Positions 52,637-62,817 of a DNA stretch of 64,000 bases are shown piece after piece (within the stretch, counting starts at the first letter, position 1; each line of letters opens with the position of its first letter). Made by a program: the position numbers and the translations under genes. Origin of the DNA: Microbispora rosea subsp. aerata (GTDB lineage Bacteria > Actinomycetota > Actinomycetes > Streptosporangiales > Streptosporangiaceae); assembly GCF_014647835.1 (NCBI RefSeq), contig NZ_BMPY01000003.1:62001-126000 (forward strand). Reading direction: 5' to 3'. The notes under the pieces were generated by a model. The model was not told the origin of the DNA and made no database searches. It saw only the letters and a list, made by a program, of their open reading frames with translations.

Positions 52637-52882
52637 ACCCAGCTCCCACTTATCAATCGAACACGCGTACGCAGCTTAACGCCACTCATGTTTGTACGCG
52701 TACAAGCTTGCCAGGCGCAGCACGGTGACCGGCACTTTCGATGTGATCCCGGTCACTTTCCCGATCATTCTGCTCTGGGCGTAGTCCGAGCATGATTGGG
52801 AAGGCCTTCTTCCGGTTAGATGTTGTCCCAAGTGACTGACGCCAACGTCCCCACAGATGTGGGGCGACCCGAAAGGCGATAC
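52637..52882. promoter_or_regulatory. parE/DUF7455 divergent promoter region with three inverted repeats
   Basis: Three symmetric elements lie here. They are the palindrome TTGTACGCGTACAA (52692-52705); GTGACCGG/CCGGTCAC with a 16-base spacer (52725-52756); and TTCCCGATCAT/ATGATTGGGAA (one mismatch) at 52758-52768 and 52792-52802. None matches a LexA box. TTAGAT at 52816-52821 may be a -10 for the DUF7455 gene. Confidence 0.5.
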
Positions 52883-53113
52883 GTGACTGGAGCTCTCGCC
52901 CCCGCCAAGCCGCTGACGGCCCTGGACCGGTGCGACCGGTGCGGCGCTCAGGCCTACATCCGCGCGACCCTGCCCGTGGGTGGGGAGTTGCTGTTCTGCG
53001 CCCACCACGGGCGTCAGCACGTGGCTGTACTGCGCGACAAAGGTGCTGAGATCCAGGACGAGTCGGCCCGACTCAGCGCATCCCCCGCGACCGCCCCTGA
53101 CGGCGAGCGCTGA
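52883..53113 (+). CDS. DUF7455 small zinc-ribbon-like protein
   Basis: 76 residues from the GTG at 52883 (VTGALAPAKPLTALDRCDRC), with GAAAGG upstream. DRCDRCGAQAY and LLFCAHHGRQH give a CxxC...CxxH set that could bind zinc. The family is widespread in actinobacteria, often near topoisomerase and sigma factor genes; its function is unknown. The tail (about 50-76) is polar. Confidence 0.85.
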   Translation: MTGALAPAKPLTALDRCDRCGAQAYIRATLPVGGELLFCAHHGRQHVAVLRDKGAEIQDESARLSASPATAPDGER

Positions 53114-53499
53114 CCTGTAGACGGCGCGCCGGAGCGTCACGACAGCGTGTGACGACGATGTCGGCTTCGCGCGCCGTCGCCCTGTAAGCCGTCGCCAGGC
53201 AGGCCGCGGACCCGGGTGGCAGCCCGGCCCGACCGCCGTTCCCCCGTGCTTCCCCCACTTCCCCCGGGTGTTCACGGCGGAGACGGTGCCGGTGGGGTCC
53301 CCGGGGCCGTAGGCAGTGTCCGCGGCGGCCTGTCCGCGAGCGTTCCCTCGGCTCGGCCCCGAAGCCGGTGAGCGCGGGGCCTCGTGGACGATCACGCGCC
53401 GCGGCCTGCGGCCGCCGTACGGGTGTCGCGACCGGCCATGCCGGCGCGGGCGGCCCCCGGCGGTGCCGTCCGTCACGGCCGTACGCGGCAGGGATTCGG
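53114..53499. other. 386-bp gap without a recognised gene
   Basis: It lies between convergent genes. A 6-bp hairpin CGTCAC/GTGACG (53135-53154) just after the DUF7455 stop may terminate transcription. The rest is GC-rich with short homopurine/homopyrimidine runs (several CCCCC near 53245-53270) and holds no supported gene. Confidence 0.45.
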
Positions 53500-54240
53500 T
53501 CAGGGTCGCACGCGGTAGTGATAGCGGCCGGCGACGGTGAAGCCCTCACGCTCATAGAGCGCGCGGGCGCCGGAGTTGGCCTCCGTCACCACCAGGTACG
53601 CACTGGTCGCGCCACGCCGCCGTCCCCAGGCGAGCAGGGTGCGCAGCACGGCCGCGCCCAGCCCGCGCCGCCTGGCGTGCGGCTCGACCGCCATGCAGTA
53701 GACCCCGAGCCATCGCCCCTGCGGCACGCCCCTTCCCACCGCGACCTCGTCGAGGTGGACGTACCCGGCCGGCACCCCGGCGAGGATGCGCTCGCCCCAC
53801 GTCCGCGCCGGAACGTCTCCGACGGCGCGGTGCCGCCCGCCGTCCACGCTCCACCAGGTGCGCAGCCACCGTTCGGACGGCTGGTCCTCGACCGGCGCCC
53901 CGGAGCCGGACTCGTCGCCGGTCAGCGGCCTGGCCATCACCAAGGTGGGGTCCACGAGCCGGTAGCCCCGGCGGCCGAGCTCCTCGTCGAGCCCCGGCGT
54001 CGCGCCCATGCCGATGGAGAACACGCAGGGCTGCCCGATGCCCGCGTAGAACCGCTCGGCCCGGTCGATCGCCCCCGGCAGGTCCGCGCACTCCCTCAGC
54101 GCCAGCACCGAGTTGGCCCGCTTGGTCACGCCGCCGGCGTGCCGGTAGACCCAGCCGCCGTCCACGACCCGTCCCGGCGCCGGCCAGCCCTGGTCCACCA
54201 ACAGGTCGAACTGTGACTTGTCTTGATCCACTCGCCGCAC
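53500..54240 (-). CDS. GNAT-family N-acetyltransferase
   Basis: 246 residues. The C-terminal GNAT domain has VYCMAVEPHARRRGLGAAVL (acetyl-CoA loop) and TEANSGARALYEREGFTVAG. The N-terminal 120 residues are a second, degenerate GNAT-like half (NSVLALRECADLPGAIDRAE, ATPGLDEELGRRGYRLVDP). The substrate is unknown. It is divergent from aceE, 66 bp away. Confidence 0.86.
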   Translation of the reverse strand: MRRVDQDKSQFDLLVDQGWPAPGRVVDGGWVYRHAGGVTKRANSVLALRECADLPGAIDRAERFYAGIGQPCVFSIGMGATPGLDEELGRRGYRLVDPTLVMARPLTGDESGSGAPVEDQPSERWLRTWWSVDGGRHRAVGDVPARTWGERILAGVPAGYVHLDEVAVGRGVPQGRWLGVYCMAVEPHARRRGLGAAVLRTLLAWGRRRGATSAYLVVTEANSGARALYEREGFTVAGRYHYRVRP

Positions 54241-54306
54241 CCTAGCCGACTCGGACGAAGCGGACCCCCAGAGTAATCATCCGATGATCCGGTGTTTAAT
54301 GGTGAC

Positions 54307-56761
54307 ATGGATGCAGACCTGGATCCGCAAGAGACCGCCGAATGGCTCGAATCCCTTGAGGCGGTCCGCCGCGCAGCCGGCCCCGAACGGGCCGACTACC
54401 TGCTGAGGCGTCTCGCCACGACCACCCGCTATGTCAATACCGTGCCGACCTCGCAGGAGCCTGAGTACCCGGGCGACCTGGAGCTGGAGGAACGCATCGC
54501 GGCGTACGACCGATGGAACGCCGCGGCGATGATAACCAGGGCGAGCCGGCTGGGGCTCGGCGGCCACATGGCGACCTACGCCTCGGCCGCCTGGCTGTAC
54601 GAGGTGGGCTTCAACCACTTCTTCCACGCCGGACACGACCAGGTCTACTTCCAGGGCCATGCCTCCCCGGGCATATACGCCCGGGCCTTCCTGGAAGGCA
54701 GGCTGAGCGAGGCCCAGCTCGACCTGTTCCGGCGCGAGCCCGCGGGCGGGCTGCCGTCGTACCCGCATCCGCGGTCCATGCCGGGCTTCTGGCAGTTCCC
54801 CACCGTCTCGATGGGCATCGGGCCGCTGAACGCGATCTACCAGGCCCGGTTCAACCGCTATCTGCACAACCGCGGCATCAAAGACACCTCGCGCAGCCAC
54901 GTGTGGGCCTTCCTCGGTGACGGCGAGATGGACGAGCCTGAGGCCACCGCCGCCCTCACCCTGGCCGCCCGCGAAGGGCTCGACAACCTCACGTTTGTGA
55001 TCAACTGCAACCTCCAGCGGCTCGACGGACCCGTGCGCAGCAACACCCGCATCGTGCAGGAGCTCGAGAGCGTCTTCAAGGGGGGCGGGCTGGCACGTCG
55101 TCAAGGCGCTGTGGGGCTGGGAGTGGGACGAGCTGCTCCGCTCGGACGAGCTGGTGGCCCGGCTGAGCGAGGTGCCCGACGGGCAGTTCCAGACGTTCGC
55201 CACCTCGACCGGCGCCTACATCAGGGAGCACCTGTTCCAGGGCCTGGACGTGCCGTACTCGGACGAGGACCTGCGGCGCATCGTCGGCACTTCGCGGGCG
55301 GGTCACGAGCCGCGGAAGGTGTACGCGGCCTACCGCAAGGCCCTGGACAACAAGGGCGCGCCCACGGTGATCCTCGTGCAGACCGTGAAGGGCTGGACCC
55401 TGGGCCCGGGGGTCGAGGCGCGCAACGCCAACCACCAGATGAAGAAGCTCACCCAGGACGAGTTCCGCGCGCTGCGCGACCGGCTCGGCCTGCCCGTGCC
55501 GGACGAGGCGCTCGCCGGCGACCTGCCGCCATACCTGCACCCCGGGCCGGACTCGCCGGAGGTGCGGTACGCCATCGAGCGGCGTCGCGAGCTGGGCGGG
55601 TCCCTGCCCCGCCGCACGGTCTCCTATCACCCGCTGCCCGCCCCGAGCGAGGCGCCGTTCCGCGCCCTGCAGAAGGGCTCGAAGCAGCCCGTGGCCACGA
55701 CTATGGCCCTGGTCCGCCTCCTCAAGGATCTGATGAAGGAGCCGGAGACGGGACGCCGCTGGGTGCCGATCGTGCCGGACGAGGCCAGGACGTTCGGCAT
55801 GGAGTCGCTGTTCCCCACCGCCAAGATCTACTCCCCGCTGGGCCAGCGTTACGAGCCCGTCGACCGCGACCTGCTGCTGTCGTACCGGGAGGCGACCGAC
55901 GGCCAGATCCTGCTCGAGGGCATCACCGAGGCCGGGTCGATGGCGTCGTTCACGGCCGCGGCCTCCAGCTACGCCACCCACGGCGAAGCCATGATCCCCC
56001 TCTACATCTTCTACGCGATGTTCGGCTGGCAGCGCACCGGCGACCAGATGTGGGCGCTGGCCGACCAGCTCGGCCGCGGGTTCCTCATCGGCGCCACCGC
56101 CGGCCGTACCACGATGACCGGGGAGGGACTGCAGCACGCGGACGGCCACTCGCAGCTCCTCGCCTCCGCCAACCCCGCCTGCCTGGCCTACGACCCCGCC
56201 TTCGCCTACGAAGTGGGGACGATCGTGCGTGAGGGGCTGCGGCGCATGTACGGCCCTGACGGCGAGGACGTCTTCTACTACCTGACCGTCTACAACGAGC
56301 CGCTGCCCCAGCCGGCGATGCCCGAGGGGGTCGAGGAGGGCATCCTCCGGGGGATCTACCGGTACTCCGCCGGCGGCGGGCAGGCCCACCTGCTGGCCAG
56401 CGGCACCGCGATCCACTGGGCGCTGGCCGCACAGCAGCTGCTGCGTGAGGAGTACGGCCTGGGCGTCGACGTGTGGTCGGTCACCTCCTGGAGCGAGCTG
56501 CGCCGCGACGCCATGACCACGACGGGCGTGCCGTACATCCAGCAGGCCCTGGCCGGGGCCACCGGCCCGGTGATCGCGGTCAGCGACTGGATGCGCGCGG
56601 TGCCGGACCAGATCGCGCCGTGGATCGACCAGCCGTGGACCTCGCTCGGCACCGACGGGTTCGGGCTGTCGGGCACCCGTGAGGAGGTCCGCAAGCACTT
56701 CGGCGTGGATCCGCGCTCGATCGCGGAGGCCGTGCTCAAGGCGGTGGGAACCGGCCGGTGA
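54307..56761 (+). pseudogene. aceE: Pyruvate dehydrogenase E1, homodimeric type (aceE), interrupted by a +1 frameshift
   Basis: The gene is complete at both ends but split into two frames. The first part (54307 to about 55080) has [38 protein letters not shown] and the TPP motif GDGEMDEPE...NLTFVINCN. It is open to ESVFK, then loses family sequence. The second part continues in the +1 frame from about 55082 with [19 protein letters not shown] and runs to 56761 ([43 protein letters not shown]). The cause is six G at 55080-55085 where five restore the frame. Repaired, it is about 817 residues. It decarboxylates pyruvate in the PDH complex. A sequencing error in the G run is as likely as a true pseudogene. 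Confidence 0.85.
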
Positions 56762-56823
56762 CGAGCGGCGCGCCACCGGCCGCCGCGCCGCGCCCCGGCC
56801 GGGGAACCCCGGCCGGGGCGCAG

Positions 56824-56829
56824 TAGGCT
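56824..56829 (+). promoter_or_regulatory. -10 box for a leaderless yaaA transcript
   Basis: TAGGCT ends 8 bases before the GTG at 56838, and there is no RBS. This fits a leaderless or near-leaderless mRNA. Confidence 0.4.
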
Positions 56830-56837
56830 GCGGAACC

Positions 56838-57587
56838 GTGCTCATCCTGCTGCCGCCGTCGGAGGGGAAGGCCGAGCGGGGAACCTCCGCCGTCCGCCGG
56901 CTCAGCTTCCCCGAACTCGCCTCCCCGCGTGAGAAGGTCCTCGACGCCCTCGTCTCGCTCTGCCGCACCCGCGAGGCGCGCGAGGTGCTGGGCCTCACGG
57001 AGGGTCAGGCCGGCGAGATCGAACGCAACCTGGCGCTGCCCACGGCGCGCACGCTGCCCGTCGCCGAGCTCTACACGGGCGTGCTGTACGACAACCTGAG
57101 CCTGGCCACTCTCTCCCCCGAGGCCCGCCGGCGGGCCGATCGGAGGATCGTCGTGTTCTCCGCGCTGTGGGGCCTGCTGCGGCCGTCCGACCGCATCCCG
57201 CCGTACCGGCTGTCCATGGGGGTGCGGCTGCCCCCGATGGGTGGCCTGGCCGCGTTCTGGCGGCCGTCGATCGGCGCGGTACTCGACGGGACGAAGGGCC
57301 TCGTGGTGGACATGCGATCGGCGACGTACGCCGCCGCCTGGCAGCCCGGCGAACGCGGCGTCGCCGTACGGGTGCTGCGCGAGGTGGCCGGAAAGCGGAG
57401 CGTCGTCAGCCACATGGCGAAGGCCACCCGGGGCCTGGTGGCCCGCTCGCTCGTGGAAACCCCCGACCGGCCCCGCACGGCCGGTGACCTGGCCGACCTG
57501 CTGACCGGTCTGGGACACCGGGTGGAGCTGGCCGCGCCCACCGGCGGAAACCGGCCGCGGACCCTCGATGTGATCGTGGACGGCTGA
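56838..57587 (+). CDS. yaaA: YaaA-family peroxide stress protein
   Basis: 249 residues from GTG (VLILLPPSEGKAERGTSAVR). The LLPPSEGK start, ELYTGVLYDNL, VFSALWGLLRPSDRIPPYRL and FWRPSIG are diagnostic of the UPF0246/YaaA family. In E. coli YaaA limits free iron during peroxide stress and binds DNA with an HhH-like fold. It is 76 bp after aceE and convergent with the next gene, separated by one base. Confidence 0.92.
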   Translation: MLILLPPSEGKAERGTSAVRRLSFPELASPREKVLDALVSLCRTREAREVLGLTEGQAGEIERNLALPTARTLPVAELYTGVLYDNLSLATLSPEARRRADRRIVVFSALWGLLRPSDRIPPYRLSMGVRLPPMGGLAAFWRPSIGAVLDGTKGLVVDMRSATYAAAWQPGERGVAVRVLREVAGKRSVVSHMAKATRGLVARSLVETPDRPRTAGDLADLLTGLGHRVELAAPTGGNRPRTLDVIVDG

Positions 57588-57588
57588 G

Positions 57589-58554
57589 TCAGAGGTTGAG
57601 CCGGGCGCAGGCCCGGCGATACTGCTGCCCGGGATCCCCCAGATGGGACCACGGCAACCGGCTGAAGCGGCCGCCCGTCCTCGCGAGGTGCCCGCGCGCC
57701 GGACGCCGCAGATCGGACAGGTAGAAGGCGGCGCCGAAAACGTTGTGCGCCTCGATCGACCGCGGGTGGGCCCCGCCGAACTGCCGCTCCGTCCACCGGC
57801 CCGCGGCGGAGACGATCTCGCGCTGCGTCTCGAAGGAGAACCAGCCTCCCCGCGTCATGGGGGTGCGCCCGGCGGCGACGATCTCGAAGTGGGCCAGCGG
57901 CACGAGCGCCGGGAGGGGGCTGCCTTCGGGGGCCTGCGCGGCGGCGGCGCGGGCGAAGCCGAGCATCTCCTGGGCGGTGCCGCCCCAACCGGGCGACAGG
58001 GTGATCAGCCGGGCCACCGCCGCCGGATACAGCGTCGGCCAGCGGCGGGAGCACTCGTACCAGACCGCGTCCTTGTCGCCGCGCGGCCGGTCCAGCCCGA
58101 TGGCCAGCCACATCAGGCACTCCCACGGCACGGGGTCGCCCGGCGCGAGCGTCGCCGCCGTCAGCAGCGGCTGCCTGGCCTGATCCATCGCCGTCCGGTA
58201 GGCGTGCAGCCGATCCGCCTGCACCGCCCTGGCCCGCACGTCGGGCCGCAGTTCCCAGGCCTCCTCGAGGCGGACCCGGCCGAGCCATAACCATAAGTCG
58301 GGATTGCCTTGATCGTAGGCGAGCAGCGCCTCGATCGACCGGCTCGCCCCGGCGGCGGCGCGCGACAGCGCCTCCACCCGGAGCGCCCGCACCTCCGGGT
58401 CACCCCTGCTGTCGGCGAGAACGGCGACCGCCGCTCTCAGGTCGCCCCGTAAGACGGCCTCGACCGCCTGGTCGAGCATGGCGTCCGCCCACGGGCGGTC
58501 CGGGATCACTCGTGGCCCCCGAGCACGCGCCCGATCCACTTCGATCACTCCCAT
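57589..58554 (-). CDS. TPR-like helical protein of unknown function
   Basis: 321 residues, alpha-helical, with Ala-rich repeats (AVEAVLRGDLRAAVAVLADS, PVPWECLMWLAIGLDRPRGD) and Trp-rich segments (NPDLWLWLGRVRLEEAWELR). The C-terminal half (RTPMTRGGWFSFETQREIVS, HNVFGAAFYLSDLRRPARGH) resembles actinobacterial hypothetical proteins with a TPR-like first half. No catalytic motif. It lies 115 bp downstream of the sigma factor gene on the same strand. Confidence 0.75.
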   Translation of the reverse strand: MGVIEVDRARARGPRVIPDRPWADAMLDQAVEAVLRGDLRAAVAVLADSRGDPEVRALRVEALSRAAAGASRSIEALLAYDQGNPDLWLWLGRVRLEEAWELRPDVRARAVQADRLHAYRTAMDQARQPLLTAATLAPGDPVPWECLMWLAIGLDRPRGDKDAVWYECSRRWPTLYPAAVARLITLSPGWGGTAQEMLGFARAAAAQAPEGSPLPALVPLAHFEIVAAGRTPMTRGGWFSFETQREIVSAAGRWTERQFGGAHPRSIEAHNVFGAAFYLSDLRRPARGHLARTGGRFSRLPWSHLGDPGQQYRRACARLNL

Positions 58555-58669
58555 GAGGCGCGAGCCTAGGAGCCTCGACGTGCCCGCAGTGCTACCACGG
58601 CGTTACGGGGACGTAAACGTCGTCGTCCCCTGGCCACAGCGCATGACCGGGGGACGATCGACTCGTGCG

Positions 58670-60340
58670 TCAGTCCAGGTAGTCGCGCAGCACCTGGGAA
58701 CGGGAGGGGTGGCGCAGCTTCGACATGGTCTTGGACTCGATCTGGCGGATCCGCTCACGGGTCACGCCGTAGACCTTCCCGATCTCGTCGAGGGTCTTCG
58801 GCTGCCCGTCGGTGAGGCCGAACCGCATCGACACGACGCCCGCCTCCCGCTCCGACAGCGTGTCGAGAACGGAGTGCAGCTGCTCCTGCAGCAGCGTGAA
58901 GCTGACGGCGTCGGCCGGGACGATGGCCTCGGAGTCCTCGATGAGGTCGCCGAACTCGCTGTCGCCCTCCTCGCCCAGCGGAGTGTGCAGGGAGATCGGC
59001 TCGCGGCCGTACTTCTGCACCTCGATGACCTTCTCGGGGGTCATGTCGAGCTCGCGGGCCAGCTCCTCCGGCGTGGGCTCGCGGCCGAGGTCCTGCAGCA
59101 TCTGCCGCTGGACGCGGGCCAGCTTGTTGATCACCTCGACCATGTGGACCGGGATGCGGATGGTCCGCGCCTGGTCGGCCATGGCCCGGGTGATCGCCTG
59201 CCGGATCCACCAGGTGGCGTACGTGGAGAACTTGTAGCCCTTGGTGTAGTCGAACTTCTCGACCGCACGGATCAGGCCCAGGTTGCCCTCCTGGATCAGG
59301 TCCAGGAACAGCATGCCGCGGCCGGTGTACCGCTTGGCCAGCGAGACCACGAGGCGGAGGTTGGCCTCCAGCAGGTGGTTCTTGGCGCGGTGGCCGTCCT
59401 CGGCGATCCACTCCAGCTCGGCGCGGACGTCGACGGGCAGGTTGTCGCCCTCCTGGGCGAGCTGCTCCTCGGCGAACAGACCGGCCTCGATCCGCTTGGC
59501 GAGCTCGACCTCCTGCTCGGCGTTGAGCAGCGGCACCTTGCCGATCTGCTTGAGGTAGTCCTTCACCGGGTCGGCGGTGGCGCCGGCCGCCGCGACCTGC
59601 GCGACGGGCGCGTCGTCATCGTCGTCGGTGAGGATCAGCACCTCGTCCTCGGACTGCGAGAGGTCGTCGGCCTTGGCCTCGTCGCCGTCCCCGTCGCCGT
59701 CGGTGTCGGCGTCGTCGGCGTCCACGTCGGCGTCGATCTCGACGTCGTCCACGTCGAGATCGAAGTCCTCGATGTCGACGTCGGCCTCGAGGTCGATGTC
59801 CTCGTCGTCAACGGGGAGGTCGGCGGGCTTCGGCTTGGGGTCGGCCTTGGGCGCCTTGACCTCGGGACCCGCGCCGGAGGCCTCCGGCTTGGCGGGCGTG
59901 GACTTCTTCGCGGCGGGCTTGGTCGCAGCCTTGGCGGCGGGCTTGGCGGCCGGCTTGGCCGGGGCGGACTTCTTCGACGCCGGCTTGGCGGCAGGCGCGG
60001 AGTCGGTCACCACGGCGGTCACGGTCTCCGGCTGCGACTCCTTGGCCGCCGCGGACTTGGTGGTCTTCTTGACGGGCGCGGTGGTGCGGCGCTTGGCTTG
60101 ACCTCGAGAACGCTTGGGAGCCGCGGAGTCGGCGGCCGTCACCACGACGGTCACACCCTCCTTGCTGAGGCTGCGCAGGAATCCAGCGGCTTGCGACATC
60201 GGGATGTCCGCTTCCTCGAAGGCCTTGCGGACATCCTCGGACTCGAGGAAACCCTGCGAGCGCCCACGCTCGAGGAGCTGCTGAATCACTGGCTCGTTCA
60301 GCTCCGACGGCTTCGAGCGAGTCGAACTTGCAGGCGACAC
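58670..60340 (-). CDS. hrdB: Principal RNA polymerase sigma factor (HrdB/SigA)
   Basis: 556 residues from the GTG at 60340 ([20 protein letters not shown]), with GAGAGG five bases upstream; earlier in-frame starts lack an RBS. Region 1.1 is followed by a Lys/Pro/Ala-rich and then strongly acidic linker (about 85-235). Regions 1.2 ([20 protein letters not shown]), 2 ([20 protein letters not shown]), 3 and 4.2 ([20 protein letters not shown]) are complete. It directs transcription of housekeeping genes. As in other actinomycetes it lies near the parE-type gene. Confidence 0.95.
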   Translation of the reverse strand: MSPASSTRSKPSELNEPVIQQLLERGRSQGFLESEDVRKAFEEADIPMSQAAGFLRSLSKEGVTVVVTAADSAAPKRSRGQAKRRTTAPVKKTTKSAAAKESQPETVTAVVTDSAPAAKPASKKSAPAKPAAKPAAKAATKPAAKKSTPAKPEASGAGPEVKAPKADPKPKPADLPVDDEDIDLEADVDIEDFDLDVDDVEIDADVDADDADTDGDGDGDEAKADDLSQSEDEVLILTDDDDDAPVAQVAAAGATADPVKDYLKQIGKVPLLNAEQEVELAKRIEAGLFAEEQLAQEGDNLPVDVRAELEWIAEDGHRAKNHLLEANLRLVVSLAKRYTGRGMLFLDLIQEGNLGLIRAVEKFDYTKGYKFSTYATWWIRQAITRAMADQARTIRIPVHMVEVINKLARVQRQMLQDLGREPTPEELARELDMTPEKVIEVQKYGREPISLHTPLGEEGDSEFGDLIEDSEAIVPADAVSFTLLQEQLHSVLDTLSEREAGVVSMRFGLTDGQPKTLDEIGKVYGVTRERIRQIESKTMSKLRHPSRSQVLRDYLD

Positions 60341-60430
60341 GAACACCTCTCGAACGAACGCATGGCGAGAATGGACCCAGGTGCTTCTTCTTTTCCGGTG
60401 GTGAGGTCGCGCATACCGCGACATGCCATT

Positions 60431-60442
60431 GTGGCACGCCAC
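60431..60442 (-). promoter_or_regulatory. Candidate hrdB promoter element
   Basis: A palindrome GTGGCACGCCAC, read on the minus strand, is followed at once by CACAAT (plus 60428-60433), which is a fair -10. This puts the transcription start about 80 bases before the hrdB GTG. Weak evidence only. Confidence 0.3.
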
Positions 60443-60546
60443 GGCACGTGATACGGCCGCGTCCCGCCGGTTGCCCCTCCACCCTAGGCCGACCGAGACA
60501 CTAGTGCGTACGGAAGGAGGTCACTGATACCCGGTTGCAACCGTTA

Positions 60547-60565
60547 TGACTGATTCATTCAGTCA
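60547..60565 (-). terminator. Hairpin at the 3' end of the PAS-GAF-SpoIIE gene
   Basis: TGACTGA, five-base loop, TCAGTCA: a perfect 7-bp stem overlapping the stop codon of the phosphatase gene. It could end that transcript before hrdB. Confidence 0.4.
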
Positions 60566-62640
60566 CTCTTCGTGGCCGGTGGAACGTGGACCGCCAGGAC
60601 CGTTACGTCATCGTCCTGTTCATACCCGGACAGCATGTGGTCCACCAGGAAATCGAGCAGCATATTCGGACTGCTCAGCACCTCCGGGGGCGCTTCGGCC
60701 ACGACGGATGAAAGCTCCCTGAGCCCGGCGTCCAGCCCGCGCTTGCGGTTCTCCACCAGGCCGTCCGAGTAGAGGACGGCGGTGTGCCCCGGCGGCACGC
60801 AGAACCGGTACTGCTTGCGGCTCGTCGCCCAGCCGAGCGGGGTGCCCGGCTCGGTCTCGTGCAGGAGCCCGACACCCTGCGGCGAGACCAGCAGCGGTGG
60901 CGGGTGACCGGCCAGGGCCAGCGTGCCCTCCCCGGTCCCGGGCTCGACGACCATGTACGCCAGTGTGGTGACCTGCTCTTCCTCCTCGGTCGCCTCGAAG
61001 ACGCGGTCCAGTCCCGTCAGCACCGCCGCCGGGGGCGGGTTGGTCAGCGCGAGCGCCCGCATGGCGTTGCGGATCCGGCCCATGCCCGCGGCGGCCTTGA
61101 CGCCCTTGCCCATGACGTCGCCCACCACGGCCGCCACCCGGCCGTCCTGCAGGACGAACGCGTCGTACCAGTCGCCGCCCACCTGCACGTGACGCGAGCC
61201 GGAGCGGAAGCGGTGGGCCAGCATCAGGCCCCGCACCGACGGCAGGCGGTCGGGCAGCAGGCTGCGCTGCAGCGTCTCGGCCGTCTTGTGCTCGCGCTCG
61301 AACAGCGTGGCCCGCTCGACCGCCAGGGCACACTGCCCGGCCAGCGCCTCCAGGAAGACGCCGTCCTCCTGCGAGATCTTCTGGGTGCGCGTGAACCCGA
61401 ACCGCAGCGCGCCGAGCGCGCGGCCGGCCGCGAGCAGCGGCAGGCCGACCCACGCCCGCTCATCGGTCTGGGAGAGGAACGTGGCGATCTCCGCCTCGTC
61501 GGCGCCGGCGTCCACGAGCTGGGCGCGCAGGCTCTCGGGAGACTCGGCGAAGACCGGGCGGCGGCTGTTGACCGCCATCGTCATCACGTTGGGGCGCGCG
61601 AGGTCGATCTCCGGTCCCGGGGCGTCCGGGGTGCCGCCGTTGCTGATCATCTTCAGCGTGGCCCGGTCCGGGTCGAGCAGGGCGACGGACGAGTGGTCGG
61701 CGGCGAGGGCCGTACGGCCGACGTCGATGATGACCTGCACCACCTGCTCGACGGTGAGCGCCTCGGCGAGCTGGGCGGTCGCGCCCTGGAGGCGGGCGGT
61801 GCGCAGCGCGGCGGCGCCGAGCTGGTCGGTGAGGCGCCCGCGCATCTCCTCGGCTTCGCGCTGCGAGGTGACGTCGGTGTTCGCCCCGACCCACTCCACC
61901 ACGCGGCCGTGCCTGATGATCGGCACGGCCCGGACCTCGAAGTGCCGGTAGCCGCTGGCCCGGGTGCGCACCCGGTAGCTCCACTCGAACATCGTCCGGC
62001 CGCGCAGCGCCTCGCGCCACGCCTCCTCCGTGCCGGGGCGGTCGTCGGGGTGCACCGCGTCCAGCCAGCCGTGGGCGAGGTACTCCTCCAGGCCCTGGCC
62101 GGTGATGGCCCGCCACTGCGGGGCGTCCTCGACCACCGCGCCGCTCGGCGAGGTGATCCACACGAGCTGCTGCTGCGACTCCACCAGCGAGCGGTAGCGT
62201 TCCTCGCTGCGCTCGAGCACCTCCTCGTTCTGCTGCCGCTCGGTCACGTCGACCCCGAAGAGCGCGGTCCCGATGACGCCGCCGGCGCCGTGCAGCGGGA
62301 AGAACGACACCGCCCAGTGGCGGGTGTCGCCGTTCTCGGCGCGGGTCCTGATCCGCTGGTCGGTGATCGGCAGCGCCTCGTCGGCGATCCGGCGCAGCGC
62401 CGCCTCGATCAGGGTGGTCAGGTCGGCCGGCAGAAGCTCGGCCGGTTGGCGTTCAAGGTGTAGCTCGACAGGATGGCCGGTCAGCTCGGTAAAGGTGGAG
62501 TTGACCCGGACAAAACGCCCATCCGGGTCAAAAAATGCGAAGGCAAACGGCGCCTCCGACATCAGGCCTCTGAAGAGGTCGGAGTCTGATATGTCCAAAC
62601 CGGGCTCCCGGGGCCGGGGCACGGAGGTTTCGGCGCTCAT
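60559..62640 (-). CDS. PAS-PAS-GAF-SpoIIE (PP2C) serine phosphatase
   Basis: 693 residues from the ATG at 62640 (GGAGGTG upstream). PAS 1 is at about 20-130 (APFAFAFFDPDGRFVRVNST), PAS 2 with PAC at 140-265 (WLDAVHPDDRPGTEEAW), GAF at 290-430 and SpoIIE/PP2C at 450-690. The phosphatase has metal motifs GGDWYDAFVLQDGRVAAVVG, DVMGKGVKAA, LYSDGLVE and DDDVTVLAVHV. Such proteins dephosphorylate anti-sigma-factor antagonists in response to PAS/GAF signals. No anti-sigma gene is adjacent. A nearby -10 is not clear. Confidence 0.93.
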   Translation of the reverse strand: MSAETSVPRPREPGLDISDSDLFRGLMSEAPFAFAFFDPDGRFVRVNSTFTELTGHPVELHLERQPAELLPADLTTLIEAALRRIADEALPITDQRIRTRAENGDTRHWAVSFFPLHGAGGVIGTALFGVDVTERQQNEEVLERSEERYRSLVESQQQLVWITSPSGAVVEDAPQWRAITGQGLEEYLAHGWLDAVHPDDRPGTEEAWREALRGRTMFEWSYRVRTRASGYRHFEVRAVPIIRHGRVVEWVGANTDVTSQREAEEMRGRLTDQLGAAALRTARLQGATAQLAEALTVEQVVQVIIDVGRTALAADHSSVALLDPDRATLKMISNGGTPDAPGPEIDLARPNVMTMAVNSRRPVFAESPESLRAQLVDAGADEAEIATFLSQTDERAWVGLPLLAAGRALGALRFGFTRTQKISQEDGVFLEALAGQCALAVERATLFEREHKTAETLQRSLLPDRLPSVRGLMLAHRFRSGSRHVQVGGDWYDAFVLQDGRVAAVVGDVMGKGVKAAAGMGRIRNAMRALALTNPPPAAVLTGLDRVFEATEEEEQVTTLAYMVVEPGTGEGTLALAGHPPPLLVSPQGVGLLHETEPGTPLGWATSRKQYRFCVPPGHTAVLYSDGLVENRKRGLDAGLRELSSVVAEAPPEVLSSPNMLLDFLVDHMLSGYEQDDDVTVLAVHVPPATKSD

Positions 62641-62817
62641 GGTCGGCACCTCCGTCGCGTGCCAGCGTCTCCCACGAGGCACATCTCCATAACTGTGATT
62701 GGTAGCGCAGATCTGCCCTACATCATCGGCGATCGGCATGCGCGGACGGAAGCCCCGCCCGTCATGCGGTCAACGCATCCTGTCAAAAGACCGGCGCCTC
62801 GCGCAGGAAGATCCGGC

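Noticed and set aside
52676-53476. A 266-codon minus-strand frame spanning the parE upstream region
   Set aside because: It is antisense to the DUF7455 gene and crosses the inverted repeats; Arg/Gly-rich without any motif.
55078-55093. Programmed frameshift in aceE
   Set aside because: Restoring the frame needs a +1 shift at a G run with no known slippery context, stop codon or stimulator; an indel or sequencing error is simpler.
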